Shown in pieces: positions 17,861 to 24,817 of a DNA stretch of 26,750 bases. The notes beneath the pieces are model-generated. The model searched no databases, was not told where the DNA came from, and saw nothing but the letters and a program-made list of their open reading frames with translations. Source of the stretch: Ornithomonoglobus_A sp034090805 (GTDB lineage Bacteria > Bacillota > Clostridia > UBA1381). Position numbers and translations under genes: made by a program. Numbering within the stretch: position 1 is the first letter of the stretch; the number at the start of each line of letters is the position of its first letter. The stretch spans positions 1 to 26,750 of the forward strand of contig JAXDRV010000073.1 in assembly GCA_034090805.1 (NCBI GenBank). The letters are read 5' to 3'.

Positions 17861-18522
17861 AAAAGCTTGTCAAGCGCATTTTTGGCGGCATTTTGTTCCG
17901 CTTCCTTCTTGCTGCTGCCCTTTCCTTTTCCTATTCGGCGGTTTCCGATATATACCTCCGTTGTAAAGGTCTTAAGATGCGCCTGACCCTCCTCGCCAAC
18001 CAATTTATATGACAGCGGTTCGGAATGCTTGCTCTGCATATATTCCTGAAGCTCCGTTTTATAGTCGGAGGCACGTCTGCCGGCTATTGCATCCTCAATA
18101 TCCTTTTGCATAAGAGGTATCAGCCATTTTGCGGCGGTTTCTATGTTACTGTCCAGATAAATTGCCGCCAAAACCGCCTCGAATGCGTCCGAAACTATGG
18201 ACGGTCTGTTACGTCCGCCCGTCATTTCCTCTCCCTTGCCAAGCTTTATCGATTTGTCCAGCTCAATGCGCCTTGCAACTGCGTTTAGTGATTGCTCGCA
18301 GACAAGACTCGCCCTCAGCTTGCTCAAATCGCCTTCATTTGTCTTTGCCATATGCTTATACAAATAATCACTCATGATAATACTCAGCACTGAATCTCCC
18401 AAAAACTCCAGCCGCTCGTTGCTGTGGCAATGATGTTCATTGGCGTATGAGCTGTGCGTAAGCGCATTATCCAGCAGGGATATGTCCTTAAATTTATATC
18501 CTATATTTTTCTCTGTATTCAT
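17857..18522 (-). CDS. rnc: Ribonuclease III
   Basis: Double-strand-specific endonuclease for rRNA and mRNA processing. The 221-residue product has the catalytic signature NERLEFLGDSVL (about 35-46, with Glu/Asp metal ligands) and the second acidic pair in SDAFEAVLAAIYLD (about 111-124). The dsRNA-binding domain lies at about 150-221 (DYKTELQEYMQ to KKEAEQNAAKNALDKLL). The start chosen is ATG at 18522. The ribosome site AAAGGAG is 15 bases upstream, which is long, and an in-frame TTG at 18549 lies before it. The same spacing occurs at fabK. It follows element E3 and may act on the long stems in this operon. Confidence 0.94.
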   Translation of the reverse strand: MNTEKNIGYKFKDISLLDNALTHSSYANEHHCHSNERLEFLGDSVLSIIMSDYLYKHMAKTNEGDLSKLRASLVCEQSLNAVARRIELDKSIKLGKGEEMTGGRNRPSIVSDAFEAVLAAIYLDSNIETAAKWLIPLMQKDIEDAIAGRRASDYKTELQEYMQSKHSEPLSYKLVGEEGQAHLKTFTTEVYIGNRRIGKGKGSSKKEAEQNAAKNALDKLL

Positions 18523-18552
18523 ATTGCCGACTGTTAACTCCTTTCGCAAAAC

Positions 18553-18664
18553 CAGTTCGGAAAAAGCATAGCCCTCAGATTGTGTGTCTGCACAAACACT
18601 GCGTACTCAACGCACATAAACGAGAGCAACGCGCAAGATGCGCCGCTTATCTTTTTCCAAACTT
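18553..18664 (+). repeat. Type B structured intergenic element, copy E3 (rnc leader)
   Basis: Two imperfect inverted arms, about 18553-18587 and 18629-18664, flank a loop of about 40 bases. The pairing includes GGAAAAAG with CTTTTTCC and CAGATTGTGTG (18576-18586) opposite CGCGCAAGATG. This leaves the tandem G-A step and replaces two Watson-Crick pairs by T-G wobbles on the plus strand. Upstream of rnc the sequence matches the fabK leader (AAAGGAGTTA). It lies between fabF (ends 18724) and rnc. The remaining bases 18665-18723 show nothing I can name. Confidence 0.7.
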
Positions 18665-18723
18665 CATCTTCCCATATATACAACACAAGAGGGTACGGTT
18701 TCCCGCCCCTCCGGCTGATAAAA

Positions 18724-19959
18724 TTATTCGTACTTTTTAAATACCACGGTTGCGTTATGACCGCCGAAGCCGAGTGAATTTGACATTGCGTACTTAACCT
18801 CGCAGCTGCGTCCCTCGTTTGGAACGATGTCAAGATCACAGTCGGGGTCGGGATTTACGTAGTTGATTGTTGCGGGAATATATCCGTCACGTATAGCAAG
18901 TGCGCAGACAATTGCCTCAACACCGCCCGCTGCTCCGAGCATATGACCTGTCATTGACTTTGTGGACGATACCGCAACCTTGTATGCAGCCTCGCCGAAA
19001 ACCGACTTTATCGCCTGTGTTTCAAAATGGTCATTATACTTTGTTGATGTGCCGTGAGCGTTTATATATGTTATGTCTGCCGGCTCTGCGCCTGCGTCCT
19101 TTATCGCAAGCTCCATTGCCTTCGCTCCGCCTTCTCCGCCGGGAACGGGGCTTGTAATGTGATATGCGTCATCTGTTGCTCCGTAGCCGACAATCTCGCA
19201 TATGATATTTGCGCCTCTTGCCTTTGCGTGCTCAAGCTCCTCAAGAACGATAAAGCCTGCGCCCTCGCTCAGTACAAAGCCGTCACGCTCTGCGTCAAAC
19301 GGACGTGATGCGTGCTGCGGATCATCATTTCTTGTCGACATAGCTTTCATATTGCAGAATCCCGCAAACGCAAGCGGACTTACGGCAGCCTCCGCACCTC
19401 CGGCTATTATAACGTCGTTTGAGCCGTACTGAATGTGACGGTAAGCGTCGCCTATTGCGTTTGTGCTTGACGCACAGGCTGTAACAACGTTTTCGTTTAT
19501 GCCTTTCATACCGTATTTAATAGCTATCTGAGCAGCAGCCATGTTTCCTATCATCATCGGGATAAAGAAGGGGCTGACACGTCCGGGACCTCTTTCAAGA
19601 AGAGCCTTGTGCTGCTCCTCCAGTGTATTTATGCCGCCTATTCCGGAACCCGTAACAACACCCACTCGCCACGGATCCTCCTTTTCCATATCAAGGCCGC
19701 TGTTCTCTACGGCCTCAGATGCCGCTATAAGTGCAAACTGCGTGTACTTATCCATCTTGCGTGCTTCCTTCTTTTCTATGAAGTCCGTCACCTCAAGACC
19801 TTTAACCTCTCCGGCAATCTGAGTTTTAAATTCCGATGCGTCAAAGCTTGTAATAGTGTCTATACCGCATTTTCCGCTGCGAATTGAATCCCAAAAGGAT
19901 ACTATATCATTGCCGACGGGAGTAACTGCTCCCATACCGGTTACAACAACTCTTCTCAT
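18724..19959 (-). CDS. fabF: Beta-ketoacyl-ACP synthase II (FabF)
   Basis: Condensing enzyme that elongates acyl-ACP with malonyl-ACP. The 411-residue product has the Cys-His-His triad: Cys162 in VTACASSTN, His302 in NAHGTSTKYND, and His339 in TKSMTGHMLGAAG. The N-terminal VVVTGMGAVTPVG is typical. GGAGG lies nine bases before the ATG. It follows acpP in the fab operon, 114 bases apart. Confidence 0.97.
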   Translation of the reverse strand: MRRVVVTGMGAVTPVGNDIVSFWDSIRSGKCGIDTITSFDASEFKTQIAGEVKGLEVTDFIEKKEARKMDKYTQFALIAASEAVENSGLDMEKEDPWRVGVVTGSGIGGINTLEEQHKALLERGPGRVSPFFIPMMIGNMAAAQIAIKYGMKGINENVVTACASSTNAIGDAYRHIQYGSNDVIIAGGAEAAVSPLAFAGFCNMKAMSTRNDDPQHASRPFDAERDGFVLSEGAGFIVLEELEHAKARGANIICEIVGYGATDDAYHITSPVPGGEGGAKAMELAIKDAGAEPADITYINAHGTSTKYNDHFETQAIKSVFGEAAYKVAVSSTKSMTGHMLGAAGGVEAIVCALAIRDGYIPATINYVNPDPDCDLDIVPNEGRSCEVKYAMSNSLGFGGHNATVVFKKYE

Positions 19960-20028
19960 GTGTTTTGCCTCCTGTTTTATTTATTATATATATTAAAGTC
20001 ATTTCCAGACTGAGCTAACTGTAAATTC

Positions 20029-20063
20029 CGCAGCAGAGCAAATGCAAGCTCCGCCCTGCTGCG
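20029..20063 (-). other. Intergenic hairpin between acpP and fabF
   Basis: CGCAGCAG (20029-20036) pairs with CTGCTGCG (20056-20063), with a small inner AGC/GCT stem. No T-run follows, so it is not a clear terminator. It could set the acpP/fabF mRNA ratio by processing or stability, which is inference. Confidence 0.4.
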
Positions 20064-20073
20064 AATATAACAC

Positions 20074-20304
20074 TTACGCATTTTCCTTAATATAGTTCAC
20101 TGCGTCACCTACTGTGCTGATCTTTTCAGCCTCCTCATCAGGGATTTCAATATCAAATTCTGTTTCAAGCCCCATGATAAGCTCAACAATATCCAAAGAA
20201 TCAGCGCCTAAATCATCAACAAATGAAGCCTCCATAGTTACCGCAGACTCGTCAGCGCCGAGCTGATCAACGATAACCGACTTTACTCTTTCAAATTCCT
20301 CCAT
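20074..20304 (-). CDS. acpP: Acyl carrier protein
   Basis: A 76-residue carrier of growing acyl chains on a 4'-phosphopantetheine arm, attached at Ser36 in the DSL motif (GADSLDIVEL). The four-helix acidic composition is typical, and the product ends YIKENA. The start is ATG at 20304, eight bases after AAAGGAGG. An in-frame GTG at 20313 overlaps the ribosome site and is rejected. It lies in the fab operon but is preceded by a possible own promoter and a structured leader, which would fit the high demand for ACP. Confidence 0.97.
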   Translation of the reverse strand: MEEFERVKSVIVDQLGADESAVTMEASFVDDLGADSLDIVELIMGLETEFDIEIPDEEAEKISTVGDAVNYIKENA

Positions 20305-20336
20305 TTTCTGCACCTCCTTTCAAGTGGCATAAGACT

Positions 20337-20393
20337 CTGCGGCTTTGCCGACAAAGCCTGTATGAACCGGCACAGGCAATGCCCGTACCGCAG
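20337..20393 (-). promoter_or_regulatory. Structured leader upstream of acpP
   Basis: On the minus strand, an outer CTGCGG/CCGCAG stem (20388-20393 with 20337-20342) encloses GCCTGT/ACAGGC and CTTTG-TCGG-CAAAG hairpins. A longer hairpin, GGCTTTG with CAAAGCC (20341-20358), is an alternative that would disrupt the first two. It lies about 30 bases before the ribosome site of acpP. Confidence 0.4.
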
Positions 20394-20413
20394 TATATAA
20401 GAACCTTACGGTT

Positions 20414-20422
20414 ATTATAGCA
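20414..20422 (-). promoter_or_regulatory. Possible internal promoter for acpP (extended -10)
   Basis: TGC-TATAAT on the minus strand (-10 at 20414-20419). No good -35 is visible at normal spacing, so it relies on the extended -10. The predicted transcript would have a leader of about 100 nt. Confidence 0.4.
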
Positions 20423-20450
20423 ATTTTGATACCTTCACCGACATCCGAAA

Positions 20451-20740
20451 CAGCGGAAATTCGTTCTAAAACTGTTCGGATCGTCTGATTTACGGTGGTG
20501 CTGTATATATACCACCCACTGCCGCTATTCCAAGCAACGGAAATTCGTTCGAAAACTGTTCAGATTGCCTGCTTTACAGTGGTGGTGCTGTATGTTTATA
20601 CCGCCCACTGCCGCTATTCCAAACAACGGAAATTCGTTCGAAAACTGTTCAGATTGCCTGCTTTACGGTGGTGGTGCTGTATGTTTATACCGCCCACTGC
20701 CGTAAAGCAGGCAAGATGGACAGTTTTCGGACGAATTTTA
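20451..20740 (+). repeat. Type B structured intergenic element, copy E4, with its left half triplicated (fabG-acpP gap)
   Basis: Three direct repeats (20451-20534, 20535-20623, 20624 onward; 84-89 bases each) all start C-A-R-CGGAAATTCGTTC. Only the third is followed by a right arm. Left arm 20630-20668 and right arm 20700-20738 are both 39 nt and pair throughout, except for the tandem G-A step (CAGATTGC/GCAAGATG) and T-G wobbles. The 31-base loop includes GGTGGTGCTGTA and TACCGCCC, also seen in E6. Unit 1 has lost the motif (GGATCGTC). The right arm ends at the fabG stop codon. Together with 20305-20450 this fills a 433-base gap without a gene. Confidence 0.85.
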
Positions 20741-21478
20741 CATTAGTAGGCCGCCGTCTACGTTTATCACCTGTCCCGTTACGTATTTTGACATATCCGA
20801 TGCAAGGAATGCGACAACGTCCGCAACATCGTCCGTTGATCCGAATTTGCCGAGCGGAATTGCGCTGAAGTATTCCTTTTTGACCTCGTCCGAAAGCTTG
20901 TCGGTCATATCCGAGGCAATGAATCCCGGAGCAACGGCATTGCAGCGTATTCCTCTTGACGCAAATTCCTTTGCGGTTGTTTTGGTAAGTCCGATAAGAC
21001 CTGCCTTTGATGCGCTGTAGTTCGCCTGACCTGCATTGCCCATAACCCCGACAACCGAGGCGATATTGATTATTGATCCGCCTCTTTGCTTCATCATCGG
21101 TCTTGCAACCGCCTTAATGCAGTTGAAAGCGCCCTTGAGGTTGATGTCCATAACAAGATCCCAGTCGTCCTCACTCATTCGGAGCATAAGACCGTCCCTT
21201 GTTACACCTGCGTTGTTTACAAATATATCTATTGATCCAAATTCGTCCATTGCCGCCTTTACCAAAGCCGCAACATCCTCGCTCTTTCTTACATCGCCCT
21301 TTACGACTATGCAGCCGACTCCGAGAGCCTTTATCTCCTCGCAAGCTGCGTCTGCGTAATCAGAAGCCGGTATGTCGTTTATAACTATGTTTGCGCCGAG
21401 AGCGGCAAGCTTCATTGCGATTGCTTTTCCTATTCCGCGTCCCGATCCGGTTATTACCGCTGTTTTTCCTTTTAGCAT
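20738..21478 (-). CDS. fabG: 3-oxoacyl-ACP reductase (FabG)
   Basis: NADPH-dependent SDR that reduces the beta-keto group in each elongation round. The 246-residue product has the Rossmann motif GSGRGIG (11-17), NNAG (88-91) and the catalytic set Asn113, Ser141, Tyr154 and Lys158 (YSASKAG). The C-terminus INVDGGLLM is typical. The start is ATG at 21478, six bases after GGAGG. The reading frame continues upstream to 21514, but that part is repeat-element sequence, as with thiD and the protease gene. Confidence 0.97.
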   Translation of the reverse strand: MLKGKTAVITGSGRGIGKAIAMKLAALGANIVINDIPASDYADAACEEIKALGVGCIVVKGDVRKSEDVAALVKAAMDEFGSIDIFVNNAGVTRDGLMLRMSEDDWDLVMDINLKGAFNCIKAVARPMMKQRGGSIINIASVVGVMGNAGQANYSASKAGLIGLTKTTAKEFASRGIRCNAVAPGFIASDMTDKLSDEVKKEYFSAIPLGKFGSTDDVADVVAFLASDMSKYVTGQVINVDGGLLM

Positions 21479-21620
21479 TTTGTTCCTCCATTCCGCCGCC
21501 GTGCGGCGGCACAAATCATAATGCGGAAAAGAAGCAAGCAGATTGCTACCCGAAGCGACGCCGACGTATGAGTATACTTCAAGTCGCTGAGGGCGGCAAG
21601 ATGCGCGGCTTATTTTTCAC
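21479..21620 (+). repeat. Type A structured intergenic element, copy E5, with RBS module (fabG leader)
   Basis: The 98-nt core (21523-21620) has the same ends, tandem G-A motif and apical GTAT/ATAC hairpin as E1 and E2. The inner stem differs in sequence (CCCGAAGCGAC with GTCGCTGAGGG), yet still pairs and still carries a second GA/GA step. The RBS module has a 7-bp mini-hairpin (21495-21501 with 21504-21510) and GGAGG, on the fabG strand. ATGTGA sits at the fabD-proximal boundary. It fills the fabD-fabG gap. Confidence 0.85.
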
Positions 21621-21633
21621 ATTATTCCTACAT

Positions 21634-22569
21634 CTATTCACTAAGTCCTGCCAGTGTTTTCTCAAGTGATGCCATATCCTCAACGTTGAATACCTTTACA
21701 TCCCTTGAAACCTTCTTTATAAAACCGCTGAGAGCCTTTCCGGGGCCTACCTCAACAAAGGTGTCCACTCCGTCGGCTATCATTTTTCTTATTGTATCCT
21801 CCCAAAGCACCGAGGACGAAACCTGCTTTATAAGATACGGCTTTATGTCATCCTTGGAGGCTACGTAATCGGCCGTTACGTTCGTTATTACGGGTATGTT
21901 CATATCCTTTACTTCAACGCTTTCAAGCTCCTTTGCAAGCTTTTCGCCCGCTCCTGTGAGCATTGAGCAGTGAAACGGTGCCGAAACGGCAAGCTTAACC
22001 GCTCTCTTTGCACCCTTTTCCTTTGCTATCTCGCAGCATTTTTCAACAGCCGCAACCTCGCCCGAAACAGCTATCTGACCGGGGCAGTTGAAATTTGCGG
22101 GAGCGCATACGCCCAAAGCCGATGCCTCCTCGCAGCAAGCCTTAACATCATCTGCCGACAATGCGATAATCGCTGCCATTGCGCCTACTCCGACAGGCAC
22201 TTCCTCCTGCATATATTTTCCTCTCTTTTTAACGAGCCTTACTCCGTCCGCAAAATCAATCGATCCCGATGCGATATGCGCGCTGTATTCGCCCAGGCTC
22301 AAGCCTGCGACAACATCGGGCTTTATGCCCTTTTCTTCAAGCACACGCAGTGCCGCAACGCTCATCGTAACAATGGTCGGCTGAGTGTTTTCGGTTATCA
22401 TCAGAGTTTCATTGTCACCGTTGAAAATCATATCCTTTATATCAAAGCCGAGAGCCTCCGATGCTTCGTCAAAGACCTTTGCCGCACATTCAAAATTATC
22501 TGCAAGCTCCTTGCCCATTCCTACCGTCTGCGCGCCCTGTCCGGCAAATACAAATGCTAATTTACCCAT
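21634..22569 (-). CDS. fabD: Malonyl-CoA:ACP transacylase (FabD)
   Basis: Moves malonyl from CoA to ACP to supply elongation. The 311-residue product has the nucleophile Ser91 in GLSLGEYSAH and the partner His200 in SAPFHCSML; the N-terminal FVFAGQGAQ and the substrate arginine in KKRGKYM are also present. The start is ATG at 22569 after AGGAAAG; a TTG at 22596 is in frame but would precede the ribosome site. It lies between fabK (53-base gap) and fabG (155-base gap with element E5). Confidence 0.97.
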   Translation of the reverse strand: MGKLAFVFAGQGAQTVGMGKELADNFECAAKVFDEASEALGFDIKDMIFNGDNETLMITENTQPTIVTMSVAALRVLEEKGIKPDVVAGLSLGEYSAHIASGSIDFADGVRLVKKRGKYMQEEVPVGVGAMAAIIALSADDVKACCEEASALGVCAPANFNCPGQIAVSGEVAAVEKCCEIAKEKGAKRAVKLAVSAPFHCSMLTGAGEKLAKELESVEVKDMNIPVITNVTADYVASKDDIKPYLIKQVSSSVLWEDTIRKMIADGVDTFVEVGPGKALSGFIKKVSRDVKVFNVEDMASLEKTLAGLSE

Positions 22570-22622
22570 TATATAATCTTTCCTTTCTCCTGTCAAGCCA
22601 TATCGAGCATTTTTTATAAAAT

Positions 22623-23564
22623 TTATTTCAGTTTTTTCGATATGCCTTCAATTATATCCTCTGCGCCGTCAAAGTAGCTTTTTATTATATCTGCGCACGG
22701 CTCTATTTTATCTACCATAGCTGCGGACTGTCCTGCCATGAGCGAGCCGTTCTGTATGTCGCCTTCCTCAAAGGCACGTCTTAAGCCGCCGACTCCGAGA
22801 GCCTCTATTTCCTCAAATGAAGCGCCTTCCTTTTCAAGTCTGTCATATTCCTTGGTAAGCTTGTTTTTGAGTGCTCTTACCGGTGCGCCGGTGCTTCGTC
22901 CAGTCACAACAGCATCTCTGTCCTTTGCCTTTAATACTGCATTTTTGTAATTTTCATGTGCGATACATTCCGTTGAGCATATAAATCTCGTGCCTACCTG
23001 AATACCGTCCGCACCGAGTGCAAACGCCGCAACCGCACCTCTCTTATCGGCTATTCCGCCTGCGGCAACCACGGGTATCTCTACCGCATCAACAATTTGC
23101 GGAATAAGACACATCGTTGTGATTTCACCGATATGCCCGCCGGCCTCCGTTCCCTCGGCTATAACTCCGTCAACGCCCGCCTTTTCCATTTTCTTCGCCA
23201 TTGCGACAGATGCGATTACAGGCAGAATTTTTATTCCCGCCTCTTTAAGAGCCGGTATGTATTTACCCGGATTTCCCGCTCCCGTTGCAACGACAGCCGG
23301 CTTTTCCTCGATTACAACCTGCATAACCTCCTCGGCAAACGGTGACATAAGCATCACATTTACGCCGAACGGCTTATCCGTCATTGTACGGCATTTTCTT
23401 ATCTGCTCTCTCACGATCTCAGCCGGTGCTCCCCCGGCCGCTATAAGACCGAGTCCGCCGCCGTTTGATACCGCTGCGGCAAGCTCTGCGGTTGCAACCC
23501 ATGCCATACCGCCCTGGATTACGGGATATTCAATCCCAAGCAATTCACACAATCTCGTATTCAT
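22623..23564 (-). CDS. fabK: Enoyl-ACP reductase II (FabK, FMN-dependent)
   Basis: Flavoprotein that carries out the last reduction of each elongation cycle, in place of FabI, and is thus expected to be insensitive to triclosan. The product (313 residues from 23564) shows the nitronate monooxygenase-like TIM barrel with the N-terminal IQGGMAWVA, the catalytic region EGTEAGGHIGE, and the FMN phosphate motif AAGGIADKRG followed by GTRF. The first ATG (23576) is four codons upstream. I prefer 23564 because MNTRLCELLGIEYPVIQGG aligns with known FabK starts, although the ribosome site AAAGGAG is then 15 bases away. It sits between fabH and fabD. Confidence 0.93.
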   Translation of the reverse strand: MNTRLCELLGIEYPVIQGGMAWVATAELAAAVSNGGGLGLIAAGGAPAEIVREQIRKCRTMTDKPFGVNVMLMSPFAEEVMQVVIEEKPAVVATGAGNPGKYIPALKEAGIKILPVIASVAMAKKMEKAGVDGVIAEGTEAGGHIGEITTMCLIPQIVDAVEIPVVAAGGIADKRGAVAAFALGADGIQVGTRFICSTECIAHENYKNAVLKAKDRDAVVTGRSTGAPVRALKNKLTKEYDRLEKEGASFEEIEALGVGGLRRAFEEGDIQNGSLMAGQSAAMVDKIEPCADIIKSYFDGAEDIIEGISKKLK

Positions 23565-23595
23565 AATTATATCCATTAACTCCTTTCACAAAACC

Positions 23596-23757
23596 AAGTT
23601 TGAAATAAAATCGTTTAGATTGCCGCTTTGCAGTGAGTGGTGCTGTATCCAACGGTTTTGCTTGCAAAACTCGCCAAAGGCGACTATCGGCAAAGCCGAT
23701 AGCGTAAGCTACCGCCCCGAACAAAAAGCGGTGAGATGGGCGATTTTATTCAAACTT
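23596..23757 (+). repeat. Type B structured intergenic element, copy E6, with multi-hairpin core (fabH-fabK gap)
   Basis: Left arm 23596-23629 and right arm 23725-23757 pair along their length. The mismatches are the tandem G-A step (TAGATTG with TGAGATG), one extra A and five T-G wobbles on the plus strand (three in a row at TTT/GGG). Inside lie three perfect hairpins without spacers: 23655-23670 (GTTTTG/CAAAAC), 23671-23683 (TCGCC/GGCGA) and 23684-23702 (CTATCGGC/GCCGATAG). A possible AGC-GTAA-GCT follows. GTGGTGCTGTAT and TACCGCCC flank this core and also occur in E4. Confidence 0.85.
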
Positions 23758-23770
23758 ACAAACACCTCTC

Positions 23771-24748
23771 TTAAAGCTGCACTATCAATGCGCCCCATGT
23801 AAGTCCGCCGCCGAAACCGACGAGAATTACCTTATCTCCCTTTTTAGCCTTTCCCGCTTCAACCGCCTGTGAAAGTGCTACCGGGATACATGACGCTGAT
23901 GTGTTTCCGTATTTTTCAAGGTTTAAAAATACCTTGTCCTTGCCTATGCCCATACGCTTTATCGCACTGTCGACTATTCTGTAATTAGCCTGGTGAGGTA
24001 CTACAAGCGCTATATCGTCCATGGTAAGTCCGGCCTTTTGAAGAACCAGCTCTGATGCGTCTGCCATTGCCTTAACGGCAAATTTCATGACAGCCTGACC
24101 CGCCATCCATATGGTATCCTTATTTTTGCCTATGCGCTTTTCAAGCTCCTCATCGTCATTTCTGTAAGCAAGACTCGTTATCGACTTATGACCCGTTCCG
24201 TCCGCTCCCATAGCCTCGGCAATTATACCCGGCTCATCTGTTGCGCTCACCACTGCCGCACCTGCCGCATCACCGAACAGTATGCACGTTGCTCTGTCCT
24301 CATAATCGGTAGCCTTGCTCAAAACGTCCGCACATACCACGAGAATATTTTTGTACATTCCTGATGCAATAAACTGCTTCGCTATGATAAGACCCGTCAC
24401 AAATCCCGTGCAGGCACTGTTATAATCAAACGCCGCCGCATTTACCGCTCCGAGGTTATCCTGAACCACACACGCACACGAGGGTGTGAAATAATCGGGA
24501 GTAACCGTTCCGATCAGGATAAGATCTATTTCCTCAGCAGTTATGCCCGCCTCATTTATTGCCTTTTCGGCAGCCTTTGTCGCCATATCCGTTGTGTACT
24601 CGTCATCGGAGCTTATGTGACGCTCCTTTATGCCTGTTCTTCTTGTTATCCATTCATCGTTTGTGTCTACTATACTCTCCATGTACGCATTATCATACAC
24701 CTTTTCCGGTATATATGCGCCTAATCCCGTTATCTTTGCGTTAGCCAT
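23771..24748 (-). CDS. fabH: Beta-ketoacyl-ACP synthase III (FabH)
   Basis: Starts fatty acid synthesis by condensing acyl-CoA with malonyl-ACP. The 325-residue product has Cys113 (SACTGFVTG), His252 (PHQANYRI) and Asn282 (EKYGNTSAS), the KAS III triad. The start is ATG at 24748 (MANAKITGLG); the reading frame extends to 24781 without better support. The ribosome site is weak (GTGGA). It lies between plsX (69-base gap) and fabK. Confidence 0.96.
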   Translation of the reverse strand: MANAKITGLGAYIPEKVYDNAYMESIVDTNDEWITRRTGIKERHISSDDEYTTDMATKAAEKAINEAGITAEEIDLILIGTVTPDYFTPSCACVVQDNLGAVNAAAFDYNSACTGFVTGLIIAKQFIASGMYKNILVVCADVLSKATDYEDRATCILFGDAAGAAVVSATDEPGIIAEAMGADGTGHKSITSLAYRNDDEELEKRIGKNKDTIWMAGQAVMKFAVKAMADASELVLQKAGLTMDDIALVVPHQANYRIVDSAIKRMGIGKDKVFLNLEKYGNTSASCIPVALSQAVEAGKAKKGDKVILVGFGGGLTWGALIVQL

Positions 24749-24817
24749 TATTAATTCCACAGCCTTTCTGTCTGCAAACAAAATATCACAGCACCGCAGC
24801 AGACTTGCAGCGCTTTA

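Noticed and set aside
20451..20740. CRISPR-like direct repeats
   Set aside because: The units are 84-89 bases with no spacers, followed by an inverted arm, and no cas genes lie nearby.
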